The notes below the pieces were generated by a model. That model worked only from the letters and a program-made list of their open reading frames with translations, had not been told where the DNA came from and did not search any database. Positions 1-7,357 of a stretch of 8,651 nucleotides of DNA are shown in pieces. The first letter of the stretch is position 1. Every line of letters begins with the position of its first letter. Position numbers and translations under genes: made by a program. The stretch is from Thiobacillus sp. (lineage in GTDB: Bacteria > Pseudomonadota > Gammaproteobacteria > Burkholderiales > Thiobacillaceae), in contig NZ_JANJXQ010000007.1 in NCBI RefSeq assembly GCF_024708915.1, positions 1-8,651 on the forward strand. Direction: 5' to 3'.

Positions 1-474
1 GCCCGGCAAGGCGGATTTTGGATAGCCGGCGCGGTCGAGCGCGGATTGCCATTGCCCGGTTTCAAAGCCGTCGATCTTGTCGCTGCCCACCACCAGCACC
101 GGAACGCTCAAGCGTCCGGTAAGTTTTTGCAGTTCGGCCTGAGCTTCGGGGCTGGCTTGCGGATCCTTGTTGCTATGGGGAACGCCGCGCTCGTTCAGCA
201 GTTGCCGCGCCTGGTCGCAGGGCGCGCCGCAGGCGCTGGCGTACAGGGTGACCGGATATTTCTCGCGCGCGGTTCTGGCGGCATAGGATTCACCAACCTC
301 GATGACACTGCCCTTGAAGGCCTTCTGCTGGGCATTCCTGATGCTGGGCGGGGGCGGCTGGTCGCTGTATACCGCGCGGCCTTGTGCGTCCTTCCACTGA
401 TACAGCTGAGCGGCGGCAAGCGGGGCGCTCGCCGCCGCCAGCCAGGCCGCTACCATGATGAGTCCCGCTTTCAT
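1..474 (-). CDS. Exported DUF4124-glutaredoxin-like protein, C-terminus cut by window edge
   Basis: 158 codons are visible from ATG at 474 and the frame is still open at the left edge. The N-terminus is a signal peptide: MKAGLI, a hydrophobic Ala/Leu stretch to about residue 22, with likely cleavage near APLAAA. Residues 23-43 (QLYQWKDAQGRAVYSDQPPP) match the DUF4124 pattern of a Y-x-W-x-D-x2-G-x-x-x-YSD-x-PP strand. Residues 75-150 look like a glutaredoxin/thioredoxin fold: a strand (VTLYAS), cysteines C82 and C86 (CGAPC), a helix, and VPVLVVG with the expected cis-proline at P125. The cysteines are spaced C-x3-C, not the usual C-x2-C. A GGAG Shine-Dalgarno six bases before the ATG supports this start. 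It probably acts on thiols or disulfides in the periplasm; substrates are unknown. It follows the prlC region on the same strand and may share its transcript. Confidence 0.85.
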   Translation of the reverse strand, partial: MKAGLIMVAAWLAAASAPLAAAQLYQWKDAQGRAVYSDQPPPPSIRNAQQKAFKGSVIEVGESYAARTAREKYPVTLYASACGAPCDQARQLLNERGVPHSNKDPQASPEAQAELQKLTGRLSVPVLVVGSDKIDGFETGQWQSALDRAGYPKSALPG

Positions 475-504
475 GCCGTGCTCCGAACGATCTGATTCTC
501 CGCT

Positions 505-612
505 CTAACGGCCATAACCGGGCTGGGCTTTACCTGCGAGCAGCCTGAAGGCGTCAAGGCAGGTCGCGCTTGCAAGCCACCGGGCCCATGCGGAATCGTA
601 TGCGTCGCTCAT
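505..612 (-). CDS. Possible 35-aa ORF coupled to prlC
   Basis: A short frame starts at ATG 612 and overlaps the prlC stop in an ATGA arrangement, so terminating ribosomes could re-initiate here. The product is MSDAYDSAWARWLASATCLD followed by AFRLLAGKAQPGYGR, 35 residues. It has one cysteine, a mildly amphipathic middle and no signal peptide or recognisable domain. It ends 30 bp before the glutaredoxin-like gene. The only support is the ATGA junction and the clean stop; there is no separate Shine-Dalgarno and I do not recognise a family. It could equally be non-coding spacer. Confidence 0.3.
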   Translation of the reverse strand: MSDAYDSAWARWLASATCLDAFRLLAGKAQPGYGR

Positions 613-2666
613 GCCATGCCGTTGTGGCGCAGCAGGGCGTCGATGGTGGGTTCGCGGCCGCGGAAGGCCTTGAACGATTCGAGCGCCGGACGCGCGCCGC
701 CCTGGGCGAGGATTTCGCTCCAGAAGCGGTGGCCGACTTCGGGGTTGAGCACGCCGCCGTAGCCTGCGGCCTCGTCCTCGAACAGCGCGTAGGCGTCGGC
801 CGACAGCACTTCCGCCCACTTGTAGCTGTAGTAGCCCGCCGCGTAGCCGCCGGCGAAGATGTGCGAAAAATTGTTGGGGAAGCGGTTGTAGGCCGGCGGG
901 ATGACGACCGCGACCTGGCGGCGGATGTCGTCGATCAGGTCCAGCGCGGTGCGCGGGCCGCTGGGATCGAAGTCGTCGTGCAGATGCATGTCGAAGCTGG
1001 CGAATTCGATCTGGCGCAGCGTCTGCAGGCCGGCCTGGAAGTTCTTCGCCGCCAGCATCCTGTCGAACAGTTCCCTGGGCAGCGGTGCGCCGGTGTCGAC
1101 GTGGGCGGTCATATGTTTGAGGACATCCCATTCCCAGCAGAAATTCTCCATGAACTGGCTGGGCAGTTCGACCGCGTCCCACTCGACGCCGTTGATGCCG
1201 GAGACGCCGAGCTCCTCGATTTGCGTCAGCAGGTGGTGCAGGCCGTGGCCCGCTTCATGAAAGAGCGTGATGACCTCGTCGTGGGTGAACAGCGCCGGCT
1301 TGTCGCCCACCGGACCGGAGAAGTTGCAGTTGAGGTAGGCCACCGGCGTCTGGATGCCGTCAGCCGTTTTGCGGCGGGTGATGACGTCGTCCATCCAGGC
1401 GCCGCCGCGCTTGGATGCGCGCGCGTAGAGGTCGAGGTAGAACTGGCCGACGCGCTGGCCGCTGCGGTCGTAGAGCGTGTAGAACTTGACGTCGGGGTGC
1501 CACAGCGGCGCCTGATCCTCGCGCACATGCAGGCCGTAGAGCGTCTCGATCAGCTTGAACAAGCCGGCCAGCACGCGCGGCTCGGGGAAGTACTGCTTCA
1601 CTTCCTGATCGGAGAAACTATATCGAGCCACGCTCAGTTTTTCAGATACATAGGTGGTGTCCCAGGCCTGCAGGTCTGCGAGGCCGAGTTCGTCGCGGGC
1701 GAAGGCCTTGAGTTCTGCGTAGTCCTTCTCGGCGTAGGGGCGGGCACGGACGCCGAGTTCGTCGAGGAATTTCAGCACCTCGGCCGGGGTGTCGGCCATC
1801 TTGGCTGCCAGCGATACCTGTGCATAGCTGGAAAAACCGAGCAGTTCTGCCGCCTCGCGCCTGAGCTTGAGGATACCGGCAATCAGCGGGGTGTTGTCGA
1901 GTTCGGGTTTGCCGAATTCGGAGGCGCGGGTGACGTAGGCGCGATACATCTGCTCGCGCAGCGCGCGGTTGTCGGCGTACTGCATCACCGGCAGGTAGGA
2001 CGGCATGTGCAGGGTGATCTTCCAGCCGCTTTTGCCGTCGGCTTCGGCGGCGGCCTTCATGGCGGCCAGCACGTCGTCCGGCACGCCGGCAAGCTCGGCC
2101 GCGTCGTCGATGAAAAGCGCGAAATCATTGGTGGCGTCGAGCAGGTTTTCCTCGAACTTGGCCGACAGCTGCGCCAGTTCCTCCTGCACCTGCATGAAGC
2201 GCGCCTTCTTGTCGGCCGGCAGTTCGGCGCCGCCGAGGCGGAAATCGCGCAATTCGTTGTCGACGATCTTCCGGCGCGGGGCCGACAGCGCGGCGAAATC
2301 GGGGCGCGCTTTCAGCGCCTTGAACTTGGCGAACAGCGCCTCGTTCTGCCCCAGTTCGGCGTAATAGACGGTGATCTTCGGCAGGTTGGCGTTGTAGACC
2401 TCGCGCAGTTCGGGCGAGTCCATCACCGAATGCAGGTGCGACACCTGGCCCCAGGCGCGGCCCAGTTTTTCGTTGGCGTCGTCGAGCGGGGCGACGAAGG
2501 CGTCCCACTCGGCCGGCGTGTCGGCAGCTTCCGCACGCGCCACCGCCGCGCGGGCGTCGGCCAGCAGCTGGTCGATGGCGGGGGTGACGAATTCGGGCTT
2601 GAATTCGGCGAAACGTGGCAGACCGGAAAAGTCGAGCAGGGGATTGATGCCCATCGGGGTATTCAT
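609..2666 (-). CDS. prlC: Oligopeptidase A (M3 family zinc metallopeptidase)
   Basis: 685 residues, close to the roughly 680 of E. coli PrlC. M3 peptidases of this type are cytoplasmic zinc enzymes that cut short peptides, including cleaved signal peptides. The zinc site is complete: HEAGH at residues 470-474 (H470, E471, H474) and the third ligand E500 in EWDAVELPSQ. The substrate-closing Gly/Tyr-rich loop GGYAAGYYSYKWAEVLSADA is at about 606-625. The N-terminal half (about 1-200) is the helical region typical of the family, beginning INPLLDFSGLPRF much like known homologues. The open frame continues upstream, but the family start is at ATG 2666; an in-frame ATG at 2654 (MGINPLL) is an alternative. 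Neither has a clear Shine-Dalgarno. A TATAAT hexamer lies 30 bases upstream. It is divergent from the carbonic anhydrase gene and heads a leftward run. Confidence 0.96.
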   Translation of the reverse strand: MNTPMGINPLLDFSGLPRFAEFKPEFVTPAIDQLLADARAAVARAEAADTPAEWDAFVAPLDDANEKLGRAWGQVSHLHSVMDSPELREVYNANLPKITVYYAELGQNEALFAKFKALKARPDFAALSAPRRKIVDNELRDFRLGGAELPADKKARFMQVQEELAQLSAKFEENLLDATNDFALFIDDAAELAGVPDDVLAAMKAAAEADGKSGWKITLHMPSYLPVMQYADNRALREQMYRAYVTRASEFGKPELDNTPLIAGILKLRREAAELLGFSSYAQVSLAAKMADTPAEVLKFLDELGVRARPYAEKDYAELKAFARDELGLADLQAWDTTYVSEKLSVARYSFSDQEVKQYFPEPRVLAGLFKLIETLYGLHVREDQAPLWHPDVKFYTLYDRSGQRVGQFYLDLYARASKRGGAWMDDVITRRKTADGIQTPVAYLNCNFSGPVGDKPALFTHDEVITLFHEAGHGLHHLLTQIEELGVSGINGVEWDAVELPSQFMENFCWEWDVLKHMTAHVDTGAPLPRELFDRMLAAKNFQAGLQTLRQIEFASFDMHLHDDFDPSGPRTALDLIDDIRRQVAVVIPPAYNRFPNNFSHIFAGGYAAGYYSYKWAEVLSADAYALFEDEAAGYGGVLNPEVGHRFWSEILAQGGARPALESFKAFRGREPTIDALLRHNGMA

Positions 2667-2696
2667 GGCGGCAACCAGCAGTGAGGGAGGAAGGGA

Positions 2697-2704
2697 ATTA
2701 TACT
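2697..2704. promoter_or_regulatory. Overlapping divergent -10 hexamers (prlC / carbonic anhydrase)
   Basis: The minus strand reads TATAAT at 2702-2697, facing prlC, which would place transcription start near 2690 and give a leader of about 24 nt. The plus strand reads TATACT at 2699-2704, facing the carbonic anhydrase gene, with start near 2711 and a leader of about 22 nt. The two hexamers share four base pairs. The -35 elements are poor: the best for prlC is TTGAAA (plus-strand 2723-2728) at a 20-bp spacing, longer than the usual 16-18, and none is convincing for the plus strand. The hexamers are seen directly; promoter function is inferred. Confidence 0.5.
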
Positions 2705-2732
2705 TTCGGCTCGTAGACGGATTTTCAACCCC

Positions 2733-3305
2733 ATGACAGACAAGGTTTATGCTCAACCGCTGGCGCCGCATCACGGCGTTGCCCCGGCGCTCGCCGCCGG
2801 CGCCTGGGTCCATCCGCGCGCCACGGTGGTCGGCGAGGTCAGCCTCGGGGCCGATGCTTCGGTGTGGCCGGGCGCGGTGATCCGCGGCGACGTCAATGCG
2901 ATCGCCATCGGCGAGGCGAGCAACATCCAGGACAACAGCGTGCTGCACGTATCGCACAGGACGCCGGCCAACCCGGCGGGCGGGCCGCTGCTCATCGGCG
3001 CGCGCGTCACCGTCGGCCACACGGTCATCCTGCACGCCTGCACCATCGAAGACGAATGCCTGATCGGCATGGGCAGCATCATTCTCGACCGCGCGGTGGT
3101 ACAGAAACACGTGCTGCTGGGCGCCGGTTCGCTGGTGCCGGAAGGCAAGGTGCTCGAATCCGGCCATCTGTATCTGGGACGTCCGGCCAAGCTGGTACGT
3201 GCGCTGACCACGGAAGAAATCGCCTACTTCAGCTATTCGGCCGAGCACTATGTCGCGCTGGCGCGGTCGTATCAATCCCAGGTGCAGGATCAAGCTGCCC
3301 GTTAA
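2733..3305 (+). CDS. Gamma-class carbonic anhydrase family protein (left-handed beta-helix)
   Basis: 190 residues of hexapeptide-repeat left-handed beta-helix followed by a C-terminal helix (about 157-190), as in the YrdA/CamH branch. All residues that matter in archaeal Cam can be placed: R51 and D53 in VIRGD, Q66 in IQDN, and metal-ligand histidines H72 (VLH), H96 (VGH) and H101 (ILH). The loop between the first and second ligand is shorter than in Cam, as usual for CamH-like proteins. Family members form trimers with metal at subunit interfaces. Some hydrate CO2, while others have no proven activity, so catalysis is likely but not certain. ATG 2733 is the only sensible start; it has no Shine-Dalgarno and the predicted leader is very short. 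First gene of a plus-strand run, 14 bp before the tlpA-like gene. Confidence 0.92.
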   Translation: MTDKVYAQPLAPHHGVAPALAAGAWVHPRATVVGEVSLGADASVWPGAVIRGDVNAIAIGEASNIQDNSVLHVSHRTPANPAGGPLLIGARVTVGHTVILHACTIEDECLIGMGSIILDRAVVQKHVLLGAGSLVPEGKVLESGHLYLGRPAKLVRALTTEEIAYFSYSAEHYVALARSYQSQVQDQAAR

Positions 3306-3319
3306 CAAGGTAAAAGCCC

Positions 3320-3814
3320 ATGAAATACACCAAACCGCTTCTCGTCGCCGTCGCCGTATTGGCCATCGTCGGCGCGCTGGCCTACGCCCTGATGGACAAG
3401 CCCGGCGCGCCCGCAGCCACCTTCACCACGCTGGAGGGCAAGTCCATCGTGCTCGATGAGCTGCGCGGCAAGGTGGTGTTGGTCAATTTCTGGGCGACCT
3501 CCTGCCCCGGCTGCATCAAGGAAATGCCGGGCATGATCGAGACCTACAACCAGTACAAGGGCCGCGGCTTCGAGATCGTCGCGGTGGCGATGAGCTACGA
3601 CCCGCCCAACTACGTCACCAATTTCGTCCAGACGCGGCGACTGCCGTTTCCGGTCGCGCTCGACGTCGACGGCGAGCACGCGCGCGCCTTCGGCAACGTG
3701 CAGCTCACCCCGACCAGCTTCATCATCGGCAAGAACGGTCACATCCTCGAACAAAAGCTGGGCGAACTCGATTTCGTCAAGCTGAAGGCTTTGCTCGACA
3801 GGGAATTGTCTTGA
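3320..3814 (+). CDS. TlpA/ResA-like membrane-anchored thioredoxin
   Basis: 164 residues. Residues 7-24 are a hydrophobic N-terminal anchor (or uncleaved signal), placing the rest in the periplasm. The thioredoxin fold covers about 32-160: GKVVLVNFWATSCPGC with active-site cysteines C62 and C65, the ALDVDG segment, and the cis-Pro loop LTPTSF (P131). Proteins of this family reduce or remodel disulfides, for example in cytochrome c maturation; the target here is not shown. The residue before C62 is Ser where thioredoxin-like proteins usually have Trp. An AAGG lies nine bases before the ATG. It follows the carbonic anhydrase by 14 bp and its stop overlaps the start of the lipoprotein gene, so the genes are probably cotranscribed. 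Confidence 0.93.
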   Translation: MKYTKPLLVAVAVLAIVGALAYALMDKPGAPAATFTTLEGKSIVLDELRGKVVLVNFWATSCPGCIKEMPGMIETYNQYKGRGFEIVAVAMSYDPPNYVTNFVQTRRLPFPVALDVDGEHARAFGNVQLTPTSFIIGKNGHILEQKLGELDFVKLKALLDRELS

Positions 3815-4086
3815 CGAGAGCACTTGCTGCTGCCGTGCTGCTGTTCACGCTGAACGGATGTGGCCTGGCCGGCACAGACCCGGCGGCCAGGCCGGCCTCG
3901 CGGCCCGCTGCGGACAAGCCTTTGCCGCCGGCGCCACCGCCGCCGCCGCTGCCGGACCAAGGCGGCGCCTGTGCCGCGGACGTCAAGCCGTGTGCCGACG
4001 GCAGTCATGTCGGCCGCAATCCGGACAAGGGCTGCGCGTTCGACGCGTGCCCGGACGCAAACAACCACTCACTTCTTCCAGATTGA
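3811..4086 (+). CDS. Small lipoprotein with Pro-rich linker and four-cysteine C-terminal motif
   Basis: 91 residues from a TTG start that overlaps the preceding stop (cTTGA), with GGGA six bases upstream. Residues 1-17 form a lipoprotein signal, [17 protein letters not shown], with lipobox LNGC and lipidated C17. Asn before Gly is slightly unusual but tolerated. Residues 22-50 are low-complexity Ala/Pro (APPPPPLP), a likely tether. Residues 54-81 carry C54, C61, C75 and C80 in the pattern C-x6-C-x-DGS-x-V-x-R-x-P-x3-C-x-F-x2-CP. I have seen this kind of short cysteine motif in assorted bacterial exported proteins but cannot name a function. The cysteines and the coupling to a periplasmic thioredoxin suggest a disulfide-containing envelope protein, which is inference. 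It ends 7 bp before ettA. Confidence 0.75.
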   Translation: MTRALAAAVLLFTLNGCGLAGTDPAARPASRPAADKPLPPAPPPPPLPDQGGACAADVKPCADGSHVGRNPDKGCAFDACPDANNHSLLPD

Positions 4087-4093
4087 TTCATTC

Positions 4094-5758
<1,665 letters not shown>

Positions 5759-5765
5759 GCGTGCG

Positions 5766-6212
5766 ATGATCCTCGACACCCTCGCCCAGGCCGACCGTTA
5801 CCTTGCGCTCCATCCGCTGTTTCCGCGCGCCTTCGAATTCCTGCGCGGCACCGATCTGCGCGCACTCGAGCCCGGCAGGCATGCGATCGAGGGCGAGCAG
5901 CTGTTCGCCATCGTCGAGGCCTGTCCGGGGCGCACGCGGTCGGAAGCGAAGCTGGAATGCCACCGCCGCTACATCGACATCCAACTGGTGCTGGAGGGCG
6001 TCGACGAGATGGGGTGGAAGTCGCTCGCCGATTGTGTGGCGCCGGCGACCGAATACGACACCGCGCGCGACATCCGGTTCTTCGACGACGCGCCGGTGAG
6101 CTGGGTCGCCACCCCGCCGGGGGCGTTCTGCGTGTTCTTTCCCGACGACGCGCACGCGCCGCTGGTGGGCGCAGGCACGATCCGCAAGGTGGTGATGAAA
6201 ATCGCCGTGTGA
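5766..6212 (+). CDS. YhcH/YjgK/YiaL family (DUF386) cupin-like protein
   Basis: 148 residues, the usual length. The family hallmark is present: E64-C65-H66 then RRYIDIQLVLEG, and later FPDDAHAP with H130, followed by the basic KVVMKIAV end. Most members have E-x-H (often EAH or EVH); Cys at 65 is a mild variation. These residues line a cupin metal site. Relatives include TabA (biofilm and toxin-linked), EbgC and sialic-acid-locus YhcH, but biochemical roles are poorly fixed and none of the sugar-utilisation partners is present here, so I give no gene symbol. GGTGAG, overlapping the end of ettA, lies six bases before the ATG. The 7-bp gap suggests expression with ettA. The gene converges on the serine protease gene with 25 bp between stops and no obvious terminator. 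Confidence 0.9.
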   Translation: MILDTLAQADRYLALHPLFPRAFEFLRGTDLRALEPGRHAIEGEQLFAIVEACPGRTRSEAKLECHRRYIDIQLVLEGVDEMGWKSLADCVAPATEYDTARDIRFFDDAPVSWVATPPGAFCVFFPDDAHAPLVGAGTIRKVVMKIAV

Positions 6213-6237
6213 CGCGGAACCGGGCTTTGCCGCCGCT

Positions 6238-7167
6238 TCAGTGGCCGGTCAGCGGTTCGCCCAGTTCGAGCTCGAGTTTCTGCAGTTCCCACAGGGCTTC
6301 GCCGTGCGTCGGGTCCAGCTCCAGTACCTTCTGGAAATCGCCGATGGCCTCGCGCACGCGTCCCAGGCCAAGGTTGCCGCGGCCCGACGCCATCCACGCC
6401 TGGGGGTTGAAGGGGTCTTCCCTCACCCACTCCAGGGCGAGCCGGGCCAGTTCCTGCCATTTCTTCCTTGCGCTGAGGTCGCAGGCGGTGAGGAAATAGC
6501 CGCTGTTGCGCGAGGGGTTTTCCCAGAATGGGCCCTGGTCGGGGATGTCCGACGCAGGCAGGGCCGGCAGCTGCTTCATCCATCCGATGGGGATGGCGAA
6601 ATGGAATATGCCGCCGCTGCGGGACTTGAAGGTGAGGATGCCGACCAGTTCGCCCTTGTCGTTGAAGAGGCCGCCGCCGCTTGCGCCCGGGTCGAACCGG
6701 GCGGACGTCTGGATCACCCTGCCGCCGTCGCAGGCGCAGGTGAAGAGGCCCTTGATGTGGCCCTGCGTGACGGTGAACGTGCCGCCGGAATAACCGACCG
6801 CCTGGACGGGATGGCCGACCTGGGTCTGGCCCGGGTCGGCGATGGGCGCGGGCTTGCCGGGATGTCCCGGGAGCCTGAGCAGGCACAGGTCCCGGAAGGT
6901 GTCCCCGCTCTGGGTGCTCGCGAGCCAGGAGGCTTGCGCGCTGGACACCTTGATCTCTTTGGCGTTGCGCACCACGTGGCAGTTGGTGAGAAGGCGCTCC
7001 GGCGCAACCAGCACCCCTGAGCCGAGTTCCTTCTTGCCGTCGCTGCGGGTCACCTCGATTTTCAGCACCCATTCCTCCCACGCCGGCTGGTCCGGTGCGG
7101 CGGCCGGGGCCGCAAGCGGGAGCAGCAGGGCCACGGCGAAGGCAAGGAAACGGCCGCGTTGCAGCAT
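6238..7167 (-). CDS. Exported trypsin-like serine protease with C-terminal TPR-like region
   Basis: 309 residues from ATG 7167. Residues 1-24 are a clean signal peptide (MLQRGR, hydrophobic core, APAAA). Residues 30-200 form a chymotrypsin-fold protease: H64 in LLTNCHVV, D93 in RDLCLLRL, and S163 in DPGASGGGLF, with GILTF following. This is the HtrA/S1C style, but no PDZ domain follows. Residues 236-305 are helical, and WMASGRGNLGLGRVREAIGD plus FQKVLELDP read as at least one TPR. Cysteines C63, C95, C144, C146 and C229 could form disulfides in the periplasm. A GTG at 7194 gives nine extra residues and is the alternative start. AAGGGG lies 12 bases before the ATG, rather far; the GTG has no Shine-Dalgarno. 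The substrate is unknown. It is divergent from the small repeat-protein gene. Confidence 0.88.
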   Translation of the reverse strand: MLQRGRFLAFAVALLLPLAAPAAAPDQPAWEEWVLKIEVTRSDGKKELGSGVLVAPERLLTNCHVVRNAKEIKVSSAQASWLASTQSGDTFRDLCLLRLPGHPGKPAPIADPGQTQVGHPVQAVGYSGGTFTVTQGHIKGLFTCACDGGRVIQTSARFDPGASGGGLFNDKGELVGILTFKSRSGGIFHFAIPIGWMKQLPALPASDIPDQGPFWENPSRNSGYFLTACDLSARKKWQELARLALEWVREDPFNPQAWMASGRGNLGLGRVREAIGDFQKVLELDPTHGEALWELQKLELELGEPLTGH

Positions 7168-7238
7168 CGGGAATTTATGCCCCTTGCGGGTCACATCGGC
7201 GATACAAAAATTCGATGCTCACGGCGGGCTGGACCATC

Positions 7239-7266
7239 TAAAAAGAAAAAGGAGGATAACGATAAT
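7239..7266 (+). promoter_or_regulatory. A-rich tract with strong Shine-Dalgarno-like sequence but no start codon in range
   Basis: An A-rich run (7239-7250) leads into AAAAAGGAGG ending at 7255, an excellent anti-16S match. The next ATG (7273) is 17 nt away, too far for normal initiation, and no GTG, TTG or ATG falls in the 4-12 nt range. The frame from 7273 runs on through the start of the repeat-protein gene in another frame and does not look like protein. GATAAT at 7261-7266 resembles a -10 box but has no matching -35. The tract may be a ribosome standby or mRNA-stabilising site in the leader of the gene at 7358, or chance. Confidence 0.35.
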
Positions 7267-7302
7267 CAGTACATGAAGACCGGCTTCAGGCTTGGGAGTT
7301 CC

Positions 7303-7348
7303 GGCCGAAGGGCGCGAACCGCGCTGCCGGCCTTCCGATTTCGGAAGG
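7303..7348 (+). promoter_or_regulatory. Structured leader; hairpin over the ribosome-binding site
   Basis: Two adjacent hairpins can be drawn. Hairpin A: GGCCG (7303-7307) with CGGCC (7328-7332), plus inner GCGCG (7312-7316) with CGCGC (7320-7324) around AAC. Hairpin B: CCTTCCG (7331-7337), loop ATTT, CGGAAGG (7342-7348), a perfect 7-bp stem. The 3' arm of B contains the first four bases of the Shine-Dalgarno AAGGAGG (7345-7351) used by the gene starting at 7358. A and B share two bases (7331-7332), so they partly compete. I do not recognise a known riboswitch class. Base pairing is read directly; regulation is inferred. Confidence 0.5.
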
Positions 7349-7357
7349 AGGTGCATC

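Noticed and set aside
570..2684. 704-codon open frame on the plus strand opposite prlC
   Set aside because: It is antisense to a certain PrlC with an intact zinc site, has Val/Glu/Gly/Arg-rich composition typical of GC-rich shadow frames, and contains no recognisable domain.
2667..3308. Upstream extension of the prlC frame through the carbonic anhydrase gene
   Set aside because: PrlC homologues start near MNTPMGINPLL. The extension is antisense to a real gene and would skip the promoter-like TATAAT.
3860..4093. Upstream extension of ettA
   Set aside because: The extension is Arg/Pro/Thr-rich out-of-frame lipoprotein sequence; EttA proteins begin [11 protein letters not shown].
6213..6237. 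Bidirectional terminator between the converging YhcH-like and protease genes
   Set aside because: The 25-bp gap has only short GC complementarity and no T-tract on either strand.
5969..7081. 370-codon minus-strand frame spanning the YhcH-like and protease genes
   Set aside because: It is antisense to one real gene and out of frame with the other, with low-complexity Arg/Pro/Gly composition.
7195..7357. Known riboswitch class in the structured leader
   Set aside because: I compared it by eye with the c-di-GMP, glycine, SAM, fluoride and cobalamin motifs and saw none of their conserved cores.
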